NCBI RefSeq assembly: GCF_017916325.1
Contig: NC_090158.1
Coordinates: forward strand, 647,501 to 687,500
DNA from: Leishmania martiniquensis
Lineage: Eukaryota > Euglenozoa > Kinetoplastea > Trypanosomatida > Trypanosomatidae
Reading direction: 5' to 3'
DNA: 40,000 bases
Shown: positions 7,967 through 17,900 of the stretch, piece by piece
How positions within the stretch are numbered: the first letter of the stretch is position 1
Layout: every line of letters starts with the position of its first letter
Position numbers and translations under genes: made by a program
Notes under the pieces: model-generated
What the model was told of the DNA's origin: nothing
Seen by the model: the letters and a program-made list of their open reading frames with translations, nothing else
Databases searched by the model: none

Positions 7967-10363
7967 TATCGTACAGCCTGTGTGCGCGCGAAAGGGGAAG
8001 GGTAATCGTGGCGCAGATTTTTTTTTCGAGGGGGATGTGATGGCGTAGCTTCTGTGAGAGGATCGACCCACACGCCCGTTCTCTTCTCTATGCGTCGCTC
8101 GCCTTGCCTGTCTCGCTTTTTTGCTCGCCGACCTTGTGCTCTCACCGCCAAGATGCGGCGTGATGGGGGTCGATAGCGCCTCTTCAGGCCATGTGGTGCG
8201 GCTTGCCCGCGTTCTCCGTTATTCCTCGTCGAAGGCTGCTGCCTCTCTCCCCCTCCCGTCCGATGATGGCGGAGAGGGGAGGAAGGGGCCACGCCTCTTG
8301 GCGTGTGTCTATCTCTATGCGTGTGTGTGTGGGGGAAGGTAGGCAGCCCCTCCCCTCCCTCGACCTGGTGCCGGTGCTGCCCCGCCCCTGGTGTCGCCGG
8401 GGCCCAGCGCGCGCGACGCACGGCGCTGCGAGCGATTGCACCGCCGCGGATGTCGGGGGCGAGGCCCTGGCCGCCGTTTCGGCGGAGGGACCTGCAGCTG
8501 AGCCCAGGCTTGCAGGGTGCGCGTAGCGGGCACGGTGTCCTCGCGCCACTCGGGCGTATGCGGCTCGGCGCCGGCTTGGTGGTGTAGGGGAGGGCCTGAG
8601 CTCCCCACTCCCATGGCGGTGGATGCGCGACGCGGCGACCGGGATGACGGGCGCAGCTGTGGTGGCGGGGTGGGACTCGAGCAGCGCTTGCGTCGTGTGC
8701 GGTACAGCAGAGAGGCTTGGCTGTGCCGTCAAGTGGAAAGTCAGCGCCTCCTCGCGACTGATCGGACGCTGTCTGCGCGTTGTGTGCGCTACTTCCTCTC
8801 GGCGAAGGCTGCCGCTGGTGTTCGGGCAGAAACAGAGGTACATGGAGAGATCTAGTCCACGGGCACGGACCGATAAAGAGCAGAGCTCATCGGCAGCGTA
8901 GTGCTCTTCTCACTGCATGCAAGCCGCACCCCTTCATGCGCTAGCGGCATCGATGATGCCTCACTTTGTCGCTGCCAACGACCTCGAGTTGCACAAGTCG
9001 TGCCTAGTGAGAGGCGCTTCCTTTTGGTGCGGGGGGAAGCGGATATTGGGAGGACCGCAAGCCCGTGACTGATTGTGTACTGTGTGGGCGCGGAATTTGA
9101 GAGGGGGCAGCGCTCGTAAAGGCAGCAGTTAGGCAGTGAGCCTGCGGCACGAACACTGGCGAGTGCAGCCGCCACTTCGTTGATGCTCCCCCGCTTCTCT
9201 TTGTGCGTTGTCGCTCCGTCACTGTAACTCCCTCCCCTCCCCCTGCAGCGGCGAAGCTTCAGCGGGATGTGAGGAAGGAAACGGATGGCGAACCACGAGG
9301 AGCCGGAAGAGCCGCCAGAGGGCGCGTCAGTGGAATGCTTAATGCCTCGCGCTCCACTTTAATTTTCGTCGGATAGCTGCCGCTGACTCTCTTCGCTCTG
9401 CGGTGGCTGAACGCTGCGCGTGAGCCGCTCCGCGAATCATTTTGAGGACTCCGCACAACTGCGCTGTCGGCGCCGTGTGCCGCTGACTGACGACGCCGTG
9501 AGCATAACGCAGAAAAGGGATCAACGGAAAGGGCGCCGCCAAAGGGCTGGGGACTTGCTCGGCGAGGGTACTCAGGCGCGTCTGTTGCACGGCAGCCTCC
9601 CCTTCTCCCCCCGTGTCCCGTCTTGTCCCGCCGTGCGACTGCCAGCGAGGATTAGTTTCTTCTCTGCTGTGCACACCCGCACTACCACCCACAGAGAGGA
9701 GGGGCGGGTGGGTCGGCGGGAGGGGCAAGCGCCCCACCATTACCAATGCCGTCGCCGTGCGCGAAATGGCCCAGCCAGAACGCACACTATTCTGTTCTTT
9801 CCCTTCTCTGAGTCGCTTGACACGTACCTTCCGCTCTCGCGAAGGCGCTTAGGCGTGCGCGCGTCTGTCTCGCCCGCTTCCTTCGCTGCCGCTTCACTCT
9901 CCTCTGCCACCCCATCCCCATCGGTTCTCTCTCTCTCTGTGTTTGCCACCCTTGAGACTGCCACTGAGCACAGAAGCGAAAGGGGATCGAACACAAGCCG
10001 GCCTGCTCGCACTGCGTTTGTTTTTCTCCGCGCACTTCTGCTTTGTCGAATCATCGCACGACGGCGACTGTTTATCTTTCCCTGGCGGCTCTCTCTTGCC
10101 CTCCCCCCTCCCACCACCACCCCATCAGTGGCCAGCTGCACTCCGCCAAGGACGGCACGAGTGCTGCCGCGGTATTGCTTCTGCCGCCAGTGCCGTCGTT
10201 GGCGTGAGCTCCCGCCTCCTCTCAAAAGTTCTCTTCATTAAGTGCCGCTGCCGCCGGACGCGCGCACCGGCCCTGTATCCTTCGGCGTTACCCATCCAAC
10301 CCGCAGTGCACCACAGCAACTTCATACGAGGAAAAAGAGGTGCGCGGGCCAGCGCTGCCAGGG
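7967..10363. other. Long intergenic spacer carrying repeat copy 1
   Basis: 2.4 kb with no credible gene. It holds a T9 run at ~8019-8027, the dispersed repeat at 8229-8716, then sequence of mixed composition. From ~9580 there are repeated pyrimidine blocks (9598-9640, 9795-9835, 9905-9950, 10075-10130) ending in AGs such as 10127-10128, likely 5'UTR and splice signals of the carrier gene. Open frames here (for example 9420-10241) are Arg/Ser/Pro-rich and judged spurious. Confidence 0.55.
8229..8716 (+). repeat. SIDER-like dispersed repeat, copy 1
   Basis: 488 bp. The core 8263-8716 (454 bp) reads base-for-base the same as the core of copy 4 (38271-38724) and differs at one base from copy 3. 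The 34 bp upstream (8229-8262, TCGAAGGCTGCTGCC...) are shared only with copy 2; homology to copies 3 and 4 ends at the GAGAGGC at 8710-8716. Internal features are a GT microsatellite with G runs near 8322-8340 and a C-rich stretch at 8345-8360. Size, spacer or 3'UTR location (263 bp past a stop), and sense orientation fit the SIDER retroposon remnants of Leishmania, which act in mRNA decay or translation control. The SIDER assignment is from family knowledge, not an alignment. Confidence 0.7.
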
Positions 10364-11569
10364 ATGCTGGTACACACCGAGCAGCCACCTTTAGGAGGCT
10401 TTGCGGAGGAGTACGGGAGCACTTTGGCCACGGCTGCTGGCGCCGTGGCCGTTGCACGCCACGATGCTGCGCTTGAGCTATCCAAGAAAACGGGCGTAGA
10501 CATCTGCCGTGACGGCTACGACGCCGACACGCTCTATGCGGACCCTGAAATAACCGCCGTAGCCTCCTCGGTGGCTACGACAGTGGCCAAATCAGCGCTG
10601 CACCCACTCGACACTCTCAAGTGCCGAATGCAGCTGCTCCGCACCGACGGAGCTTCACCACTGCCGCATTGCCAGCGCTCTCAGTGCAACACGAGCCAGC
10701 GCCGGCCTGCTCTGCTGCGCACCCGTCTTCGACAGCTGCGGCATCAATACGCGGCTCAGTGGACGCTGGGACACCTCTACGGCGGACTTCCAGTGAAGCT
10801 CTTCTTTTATATTCCTTATCAGGCCACTTACGTGTCGAGCTACAACTTTGCGCAGCGCACTTTGCACGGACTCGATAAGGCAGGGGAGGGTGCAGCAGGT
10901 CATCGCTCCGCGAACTATGTGTGGCACACCGTGACTGCGGCCGTCTTCGCCGAGGTGGTGAGCGCCGGAATTCGTGTGCCGATGGAGACCATGAAGATGC
11001 GTATTCAGTCTGCTGCTGCCGCCGGATCGCTGCACGCGCTGCGGCAGCTTCGGCGGCAGGGCTTTGCTGCGTGTGTGCGTCTCGCTGTTCCGCAGACGCT
11101 CATGCACGACATACCGTACTCGGTTATTCAATGGGTGGTGTACGAGACTCTGCGGCCATGGACGCAGCAGTGGAAGACGCGAGTAGAGAAACCGGTGGGT
11201 GGCGCCGAGCTGACACAGTCATCGTCGATGTCAACCAGCTTCTGGGCTCTCTATGGTGCAGAGCTGGCGCGCACTTTCCTCTCTGGTGGCTTCAGCGGCC
11301 TCTTGGCGTCTGCACTGACCGTGCCACTCGATAACATTCGCACGCGCGTTGTGGTGGCCACAGCGTGCGCTCGTGATTCGTCTGTCTCCGATGTGGTGCG
11401 AGACGCCTACCAACGCGAGGGTATGCGCGGCTTCGTGCGTGGGGGCGGCATGCGAGTGCTTTGGGTCACGGCCAACATGGCTTTATACTTTCCTCTGTTC
11501 GAAGGCGTGCGCGCCCTGCTGCAGCGGCGTGGCAACGGGGGCATCATCGATGGCACGTCTTCACTATGA
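10364..11569 (+). CDS. Mitochondrial carrier family protein, SAM-carrier-like
   Basis: 401 aa from ATG 10364 (the open frame begins at a GTG, 10340). Three MCF signatures P-x-[DE]-x-x-[KR] mark the three repeats: PLDTLK (81-86), PMETMK (206-211) and PLDNIR (321-326). Six membrane helices are expected and the usual site is the inner mitochondrial membrane. HDIPYSVIQWVVYETL (~249-264) resembles the REIPFS-QFPLWE segment characteristic of S-adenosylmethionine carriers (yeast Pet8, SLC25A26), and VPLDNIRTR resembles their third signature, so SAM import is the best guess; mitoferrin-like transport is the main alternative. The protein is longer than the usual ~300 residues because of a ~65-residue N-terminal extension and loop insertions (~92-125, ~275-292). 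It lies between repeat copies 1 and 2. Confidence 0.92.
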   Translation: MLVHTEQPPLGGFAEEYGSTLATAAGAVAVARHDAALELSKKTGVDICRDGYDADTLYADPEITAVASSVATTVAKSALHPLDTLKCRMQLLRTDGASPLPHCQRSQCNTSQRRPALLRTRLRQLRHQYAAQWTLGHLYGGLPVKLFFYIPYQATYVSSYNFAQRTLHGLDKAGEGAAGHRSANYVWHTVTAAVFAEVVSAGIRVPMETMKMRIQSAAAAGSLHALRQLRRQGFAACVRLAVPQTLMHDIPYSVIQWVVYETLRPWTQQWKTRVEKPVGGAELTQSSSMSTSFWALYGAELARTFLSGGFSGLLASALTVPLDNIRTRVVVATACARDSSVSDVVRDAYQREGMRGFVRGGGMRVLWVTANMALYFPLFEGVRALLQRRGNGGIIDGTSSL

Positions 11570-12037
11570 GTCGTAGAAGACCAGGAGCGGAGTGGCGCAC
11601 GCTCCCACACCCGTGGCAGGGGGGAGGGGGGGCCATGCGCAACCGCGGCGCGTCCCGATATCTCTTCAAATCTTTTCGTCGCCTCTCTATTGCGTAATAG
11701 CCTTCGTACCTTCAACAGCGAAAATAACGCGCGCGCGAGCAGATCGTGGACGCAATTCTGTAGGATGGCAGAGTCTCCAGGGAAGGGGTATTCGTGGTGA
11801 GAGGGCGTATCCTCTGAGCATTCCTTTTGAGGATGAATCCGTCGATGCACAGATGTGCGCCCCTGCGTGGGTGCCGACAAGTGTCTGCCCGACACGCTGC
11901 AAGCGTCTCCTTCGTGGAGTGTCTGCGTCGAGAAGCTGAGTGCGCGCTGGGCAGTGAGGGTGTCGCTCAGCACAGAGACCGCGCTTCCTCCGCTGCCATT
12001 TCTCTGCCTTATCGGCTTCCCTATTCTCCACTCATTC
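11570..12037. other. Intergenic spacer (3'UTR side of the carrier gene)
   Basis: 468 bp between the carrier stop and repeat copy 2. A G-rich run lies at 11617-11632. No gene or clear signal is seen. Confidence 0.45.
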
Positions 12038-12484
12038 TCGAAGGCTGCTGCCTCTCTCCCCCTCCCGTCCGATGATGGCGGAGAGGGAAGGGGCCACACC
12101 TCTTGGCGTGTGTCTGTCTCTGCGTGTGTGTGTGGGGGAAGGTAGGCAGCCCCTCCCCTCCCTCGACCTGGTGCCGGTGCCGCCCCGCCCCTGGTGTCGC
12201 CGGGGCCCAGCGCGCGCGACGCACGGCGCTGCGAGCGATTGCACCGCCGCGGATGTCGGGGGCGAGGCCCTGGCCGCCGTTTCGGCGGAGGGACCTGCAG
12301 CTGAGCCCAGGCTTGCAGGGTGCGCGTAGCGGGCACGGTGTCCTCGCGCCACTCGGGCGTATGCGGCTCGGCGCCGGCTTGGTGGTGTAGGGGAGGGCCT
12401 GAGCTCCCCACTCCCATGGCGGTGGATGCGCGACGCGGCGACCGGGATGACGGGCGCAGCTGTGGTGGCGGGGTGGGACTCGAG
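12038..12484 (+). repeat. SIDER-like dispersed repeat, copy 2 (shorter variant)
   Basis: 447 bp. Shares with copy 1 the 34-bp 5' extension (12038-12071) and the core, but lacks about five bases in the GGGGAGGAAGG region and two in the CTATCTCTATG region. It stops matching at ACTCGAG (12484), about 35 bp before the other copies. Elsewhere it is nearly identical; at the variable base of the CCGGTGCYGCC segment it matches copy 3. Same orientation as the other copies, 468 bp after the carrier stop codon. Confidence 0.7.
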
Positions 12485-13272
12485 GTGGAGGGGAGTCGTG
12501 CTCAGAATGACCGTGTCGACGCCTTGCAGCAGCGCGTGCCTGCTGCTTTCTCTTTTCTCGAGGCAGCGGGGCGTGTGGCAGCTCGGAAGAGGAGGCGGGA
12601 TATGGTGGTGAGGGGCTCAAGCAGCGTTTCATGTTAGTGGCCCAGTAGTGAATGGACACGCTGTACCGCAGATTAGTCTTCGTTTTCAGGCTCTGGGGCC
12701 CGCGCACCTCTGCGTGCGGGCATGAAGGGCTCCCGGGGTCGAGCGCGCCTGCGTACTGGATGCTGTTACCGCACGGGCGCTGCTGTTGCCCTTCTCCCCC
12801 ATGTGTTGGACGCGTTTTTCCCAGTCGTGAACGGCAACGGGAGGAAGAGAGATGAAAAGGGCGACCGCCTTCGGCTTGTCTCTGCGCTTTGGGAAGGAGG
12901 AGGATGGGGGCGGAGGCGCCAGGACCGGTGATCGGTTTGCCCAGGCGTCCGTCTCCTCCTCGCTGGGGTCGGGTGAGGGGGGACACGGGGCTGGGCCCGT
13001 CTTTGTTGCCGTAGACTAAACGGCAGTGGCAGCGGTGCTGCAGCTGTGCTGTGTCGTGCGCATATTTTGTTGTTGTTAGGCGGCCCTTTCGCTCTTACGG
13101 GCACGTCGTTTCGCGTGCTCCGGGGATGCCAGCCGTTGCTGCTGTTGTCGCTGCTTCCCCCAGATGATGGAGTGCGCTTGTGCATCAAGTCAGCCGTTCA
13201 AGCTTTTACCGCTTCTCACGACGCTCTTTCGTCTCTCTTTACGTGGACTGCATCAGCGGCTACCCGTTAAAG

Positions 13273-13295
13273 GCTTCTCTTTCCAAGAGAGAAGC
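13273..13295. other. Inverted repeat (hairpin) in spacer
   Basis: GCTTCTCTTT / AAGAGAGAAGC can fold into a 10-bp stem (one G-T pair) with a 3-nt loop. Function unknown; it may be a UTR or spacer RNA structure, or chance in pyrimidine-rich DNA. Confidence 0.35.
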
Positions 13296-14906
13296 ACCCA
13301 CGGCCTGAGGGGGCAGCGCATCTCTCATAGGCTCCCTTCCCTTCCCTCCCCCAGCTGTGTCGCCGCCGCAAACTTCCTTCCCTGGCCGCTCGATCTCGTG
13401 CACATGTGGCCCGTGTGCCTGCGCGTGAGCTAGCCCATTGCGTGCACTCGCGTCGAAAACGGGTCCAGAGGCTTCAGTGTGCTCGTCTTCCTCGTTGTTG
13501 AACGTGCATCCATCTCAGCCCCTCGCATGACCACTCCTCTCTCCCTGCCCTGACCCCCTCTCTGCTACCGCCGAGGCAGCTCGCTCAAGGGATCGCTGCG
13601 CCCATTTTTGGTCCTCGCTGACTCAGGCGAAAGACAGAGGCGACAGCGCATCGCAGCAACACGCAGAGATGATTTGCCACATGCAGAAGACGTTCGCTTT
13701 ACCCCTCTTCTCTCATAGCTCGCCTGCTCTCCCAGGATCGCTTTAGATTGTCACACATGCACCTGCGTATGTGTGTGTGTATGTGTGCCTGCATGCTCTC
13801 ACTAGCGTTCCCCTCTATGCAAGCTTTGTGCCTGTGGGCGCGTACTCCGCGGCGCGTTGTTATGGCACCTTTTGTTTCCTCCAGCTACCGAGCACGCGCT
13901 GCTGTATTCGAAAAAAAAATAGATATATGCTCGATTCCACTCGCGCTGCGCTGCTGTGCAGCTCCGTTTCTCGGACAAAGTACCGCCAGCGGTGCCGCTG
14001 GTGCAGAGCTGCGGCGACGGGTGCTCGCATCGACTCCTCTCCCTCGCTCTGCTTGCCTCTCTCCTTCGCTCGCTCACGCACAGAGGACCTGCGGCTGCTC
14101 CTGCGTCTGGCGCAGCTCTTCACTGGATTGTTGGGCCCCTCAACTTTGTGTCGGTGCGCGGAGGATCGACAGCGCAGTTGCCTCTCACGGATAAATTTTC
14201 GCTTAGCGCCCCCCCGTCCTCTCTCTCTCCTTTACGCCTTGAGGGACCTCTTTCGCCGGCTCCTTGCTTTGCTGGGTCAGCTCTGCCATGCGACCGGGGG
14301 TGCTGATGTCTGTGTCTCTGTCTCTCTTCGTATGGTGTCCACTACCTCACCCCTCCTCTCCTATCTCAGCTCTCTCTCTCCCATCTCTCCAAGAGGCATC
14401 AAATCAGCGGTCAGGGGAACGGCAAGACCAGCCGCAATTCGGAGCCTGTGCGACTGCAGCATCTTCCTGTCAACCGCCGCTCTCCTTCATATGTTTCCTG
14501 CGGACTGCTCTGCTACCCGCCTCCCCTCTACACTGCGCACACCCATACACTCAGACGCCGCGAGTGGGTGCCTGCGAGCACACCTTCTAGTGTACTAATC
14601 TCCACCAGAACTGCTGCACAAGTGTTGGCGCTGCGTCCTACACACACAGCTCTTGTAGAGCATGCGAATCTGCCGTAGTTGGCCGCAGAAGGCACATCCG
14701 TGAACAGAAGCGGCGGACGTGCCGGCGAGACGAGTGTCGCGCCATCGTACTGCTGCTACCTACTGAATTCATACTCGTGCGAGGCATAGGCTCCTACCGA
14801 AGTGCTTCGAAGCATTATCAGCTACCCCCCTAAGTCCCCTTCCCGCATCAGCCAGGCCTGTCAACGGCGCCCCTCCCCTCTCTCTTTGCCTGCAGTGCGT
14901 TGACCA

Positions 14907-14929
14907 CCTTCTACCCCCTTTTCCTTCAG
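14907..14929 (+). promoter_or_regulatory. Polypyrimidine tract and likely trans-splice acceptor for HELQ
   Basis: A C/T run (CCTTCTACCCCCTTTTCCTTCAG) ends with AG at 14928-14929, giving a 31-nt 5'UTR to the ATG at 14961. The layout supports that start and thus the very long N-terminus. Confidence 0.6.
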
Positions 14930-14960
14930 ATTTCCGGTGGACATGTGAAGTGATCACCGC

Positions 14961-17900
14961 ATGCGGCGAAGCGCTGTGCCCACGAAGGGGTTTCACGCCC
15001 CACGGCCCAACGGCAGCCACAGAGCTTCAGTCGGGTTAGCGGCCGCGCCATCGAACGCAGTCGCAACAGCGGCAGCATCGACAACTCTCAAGGCGCCCGC
15101 ACGTGACTCAACAGCATCGGGACCATCTCCATCTCCATCGCTGTCATCCCCCCTCGCTCCCCGCCGAGATGGCAATGCCGGCGGCAAAAAGGTTGCAAGT
15201 GTCACTGCTGATGCTGCCGGTGACGAGGCTGGCAACGCCACGCTCTGTTCCAAGAGCGGCTGCGCGTCACCCCTCCAGTCAACGCGTGCGCTGCTGAGCG
15301 GTCACTTCAGCGCGAACTACCTGCGCCGTGCATCTCGGCGAGAGGACCAGGGTAAGCCGCATGATCGTGCAAGCACCACTGCAATCGCTGCTAGGAGAAC
15401 AGCGGGCTCTACTACAGTAGCTACAACAGCGAGGCAGCATAGGGTGTCGTGCGCGAGCAGAGGTGACGTGCTTCTACCGCGCAAGCGGTCTCGCTCCCTA
15501 TCCTCCGACGAAACTGGTGCCGATGGCATGCATTGTCGAGATGACACAGCGCGCACGTGCGGTCGTGCGCCTTCCGCCAGCTTCGGCAGCGCGAAAGGAA
15601 CGGGCGCCGACGACGCGTCGCTGGCGCAGGTATTGATTCCACGGCGGCTCACTGCACGGTGCCTTTCCACCTCGCACACTCCCCGCACTGTCTTCTACCC
15701 TCCCTCCGCGGAGCAGCCTCTGACGCTCGTGCGGGGCTCACACGATGCAGATGTTGGCGGTGCTGTAAGCACACCGGAATGCGCGCGGGCACCGAGTGCT
15801 CCAAGCGCGCCATCGACAGCAGACTTCCACGTCGTCTCTGAGTATCCTGAACGCGCGCACCCTTGCGGCCTTGCGCCTGCCGTGCCGGAGTCGACCGGCG
15901 CGGACGACGCATTCGCAGTCACACCAGCCGCCAACGCTTTGAGGGCCCTCGAGCCCCATCCAGTAGCGCATGTGAGCAGAGAGCCGCCGAAAAGCGGCAC
16001 CGTGGTCTCAGCGCCTCACATAATTCCATCCGATGCGATGATGACCGCGCCAACGCCGTCACCGCCAGCGCCGCATGGAAAGGGATTTCTTTTGTCGCTG
16101 GAGCACCAACGGCGCGACGGCGCAGCGACGCTTCACACCACCCCTTCCTCGCTACCGTCCCCGCCGCAGACGGACAGGTCGCGGTGCTGCGGCGGCACGC
16201 CTCAGTGGATCTCACCTGCACCACCTGCCCTGCTGAGCACACCGAAGACTGCGCCATCCACTCTTCAATCGCTGCCCCTGCGGCGGTTACCCTGTGACTC
16301 CGCCTCTTCATCGCCGGTGCGGCTGCCACGCTGCGTGCATGGCTTGGCAGCGCCGCCATCATCTTCGCTCAGTCACAAGGCGCCCGCGGCGCTATCTTCA
16401 CCTCTCGAGTGCGCCCGACCGCCGCCATCACCACCGCTTGCCGACGGCGCTCCGGCGCCTACCATGGGCTTGATGTGGTGTCGGACGCGACCCTGCGTGA
16501 CTCCTACCTCTGCTGAGGGAGACGAGCACATGAGCGTGCAGTCTGGAGCACCTCCGGCCAGCTCCATGGGAGGGCCGGCGCGGATAGAAAAGCCGCGGGA
16601 GGTGCCGACGGATTTCTTTCCCTTGCTCGCGGCAGCAGAGGAAGCGGAGAGGGGGGAGTGCGACGAGGCACTCGAGCGCGAGATGGATGAGGATCTGCGC
16701 ATGTCAACAGATATCGCCTTCACTCCGTCAGGCACCGGTAGTGGCGCGCCGCCGTTTTTCTCACAGTCGTCCATGATGGAGGAGGACGGGAAGCCGACGG
16801 AGGGGGACAGCGGCGAGGAGGAGGCCTGCAGCAGAGGTAGTGGTCTGGCGCTGGAGCGACCCGGCAACGATCGTCGGCTGCGCTGCAGCGCGAGGGTTAG
16901 CGGTGAGGAGGGCCACGCGTGCATCTGCTTTCGCTCCCAAGGTGGCGCCGGCGGAGGGGCGCTCACTGGGTCATCGCCGCCGCCTTCCATCGCCATATCG
17001 GGCACGCCAGGCCACCGCGCACTCCTCAGCTGCGGAAGCCACCATGACAGCCCCACTACAACTGAGTGTGCTCACTTGTTTCCACAGAGATCCACGGTGG
17101 AGTCGGCCGGCGCCTTCGCCCGTATTCCATCTGCACTGCCGACGTGGCTAACACGTGAGGCCACACCGCCACGTCTTCAACCGGCGCTCGCGCCTGGTGC
17201 AGGGCTGCTGCCGCTCGCCGCTGCGGGTGGAGGCGGAGGCTTCGGAGTTGGGGGGGCCGGCTCTGGACGCCACCGCACGATTTTCTCTTTCAGATCGCTT
17301 CGTGCGGACACCGAAACCGCCGCTCCTCCACCCGACGCCTTCGATGACGCGAAGTCATGCCCATTAGACTCATCAGTAGTGACGGTGACAGACGAGGCCT
17401 TCGCGAGCACACGGGGTGAGGCTTCCCCTGCGGCCGGTAGCGGGAGCACGATTGCTTTGCCTGCGCGCCCAGGCCGCACATGCTTTACACTGCACTCCGC
17501 TGTGCCCATGCCAGTGACAGCTTCTTACTCTGCCACCACAGTAGTGGAGCCCACGTCATTGGCAACCGGCGCGGCACCACAAGATCGCTCAGGTACGGGC
17601 TACCCACCAGGCGAGGAGAGCTCCTCCGGGAGCTGCTGTGCCGAGCTGCAGCAGCTGCCGGGTCGCTGCACTCTGTCGCCGCAGAGAGCTCCGCTACTGT
17701 CAACCTTTGCGGATGGCGCGGTTAATGCGGCGCCAAGCAGTGCGACAAGAGCGCCCAGCTATATGGAGAGCAGCCATGCCACCATGTGTGCGCAGGAGCC
17801 TATTGTGAACGCGCAGCCGAGGTTGCTGCTGCCGATCAGCTCAGCACCCGCGACAGTGATCACGCACTGCTCGCCGCTAGCACCCACAAGTGAGGAGTCA

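Larger units (their letters stand above)
12485..14960. other. Long gene-free spacer before HELQ
   Basis: About 2.5 kb. No credible protein gene; open frames such as 13771-14598 are Ser/Leu/Arg-rich pyrimidine translations. A small motif near 12614-12630 (GGGGCTCAAGCAGCGTTT) weakly resembles the 3' part of the repeat and might be a decayed fragment. A 10-bp hairpin lies at 13273-13295, an A9 run near 13911, and many pyrimidine blocks follow from 14030. No tRNA-like cloverleaf or convincing snoRNA was found by eye. Confidence 0.5.

Noticed and set aside
9420..10241. 273-codon open frame on the + strand upstream of the carrier
   Set aside because: Ser/Arg/Pro/Leu-rich translation of pyrimidine-rich 5'UTR and spacer; starts at a non-ATG codon; no protein-like segments.
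11407..12417. 336-codon minus-strand open frame covering repeat copy 2
   Set aside because: Most of it is the antisense reading of the repeat, which is open in all four copies because of G+C richness; no retroposon protein motif (reverse transcriptase, endonuclease) is present.
13771..14598. 275-codon + strand open frame before HELQ
   Set aside because: Leu/Ser/Arg-rich reading of pyrimidine blocks; overlapping frames of similar length on both strands; no acidic residues to speak of.
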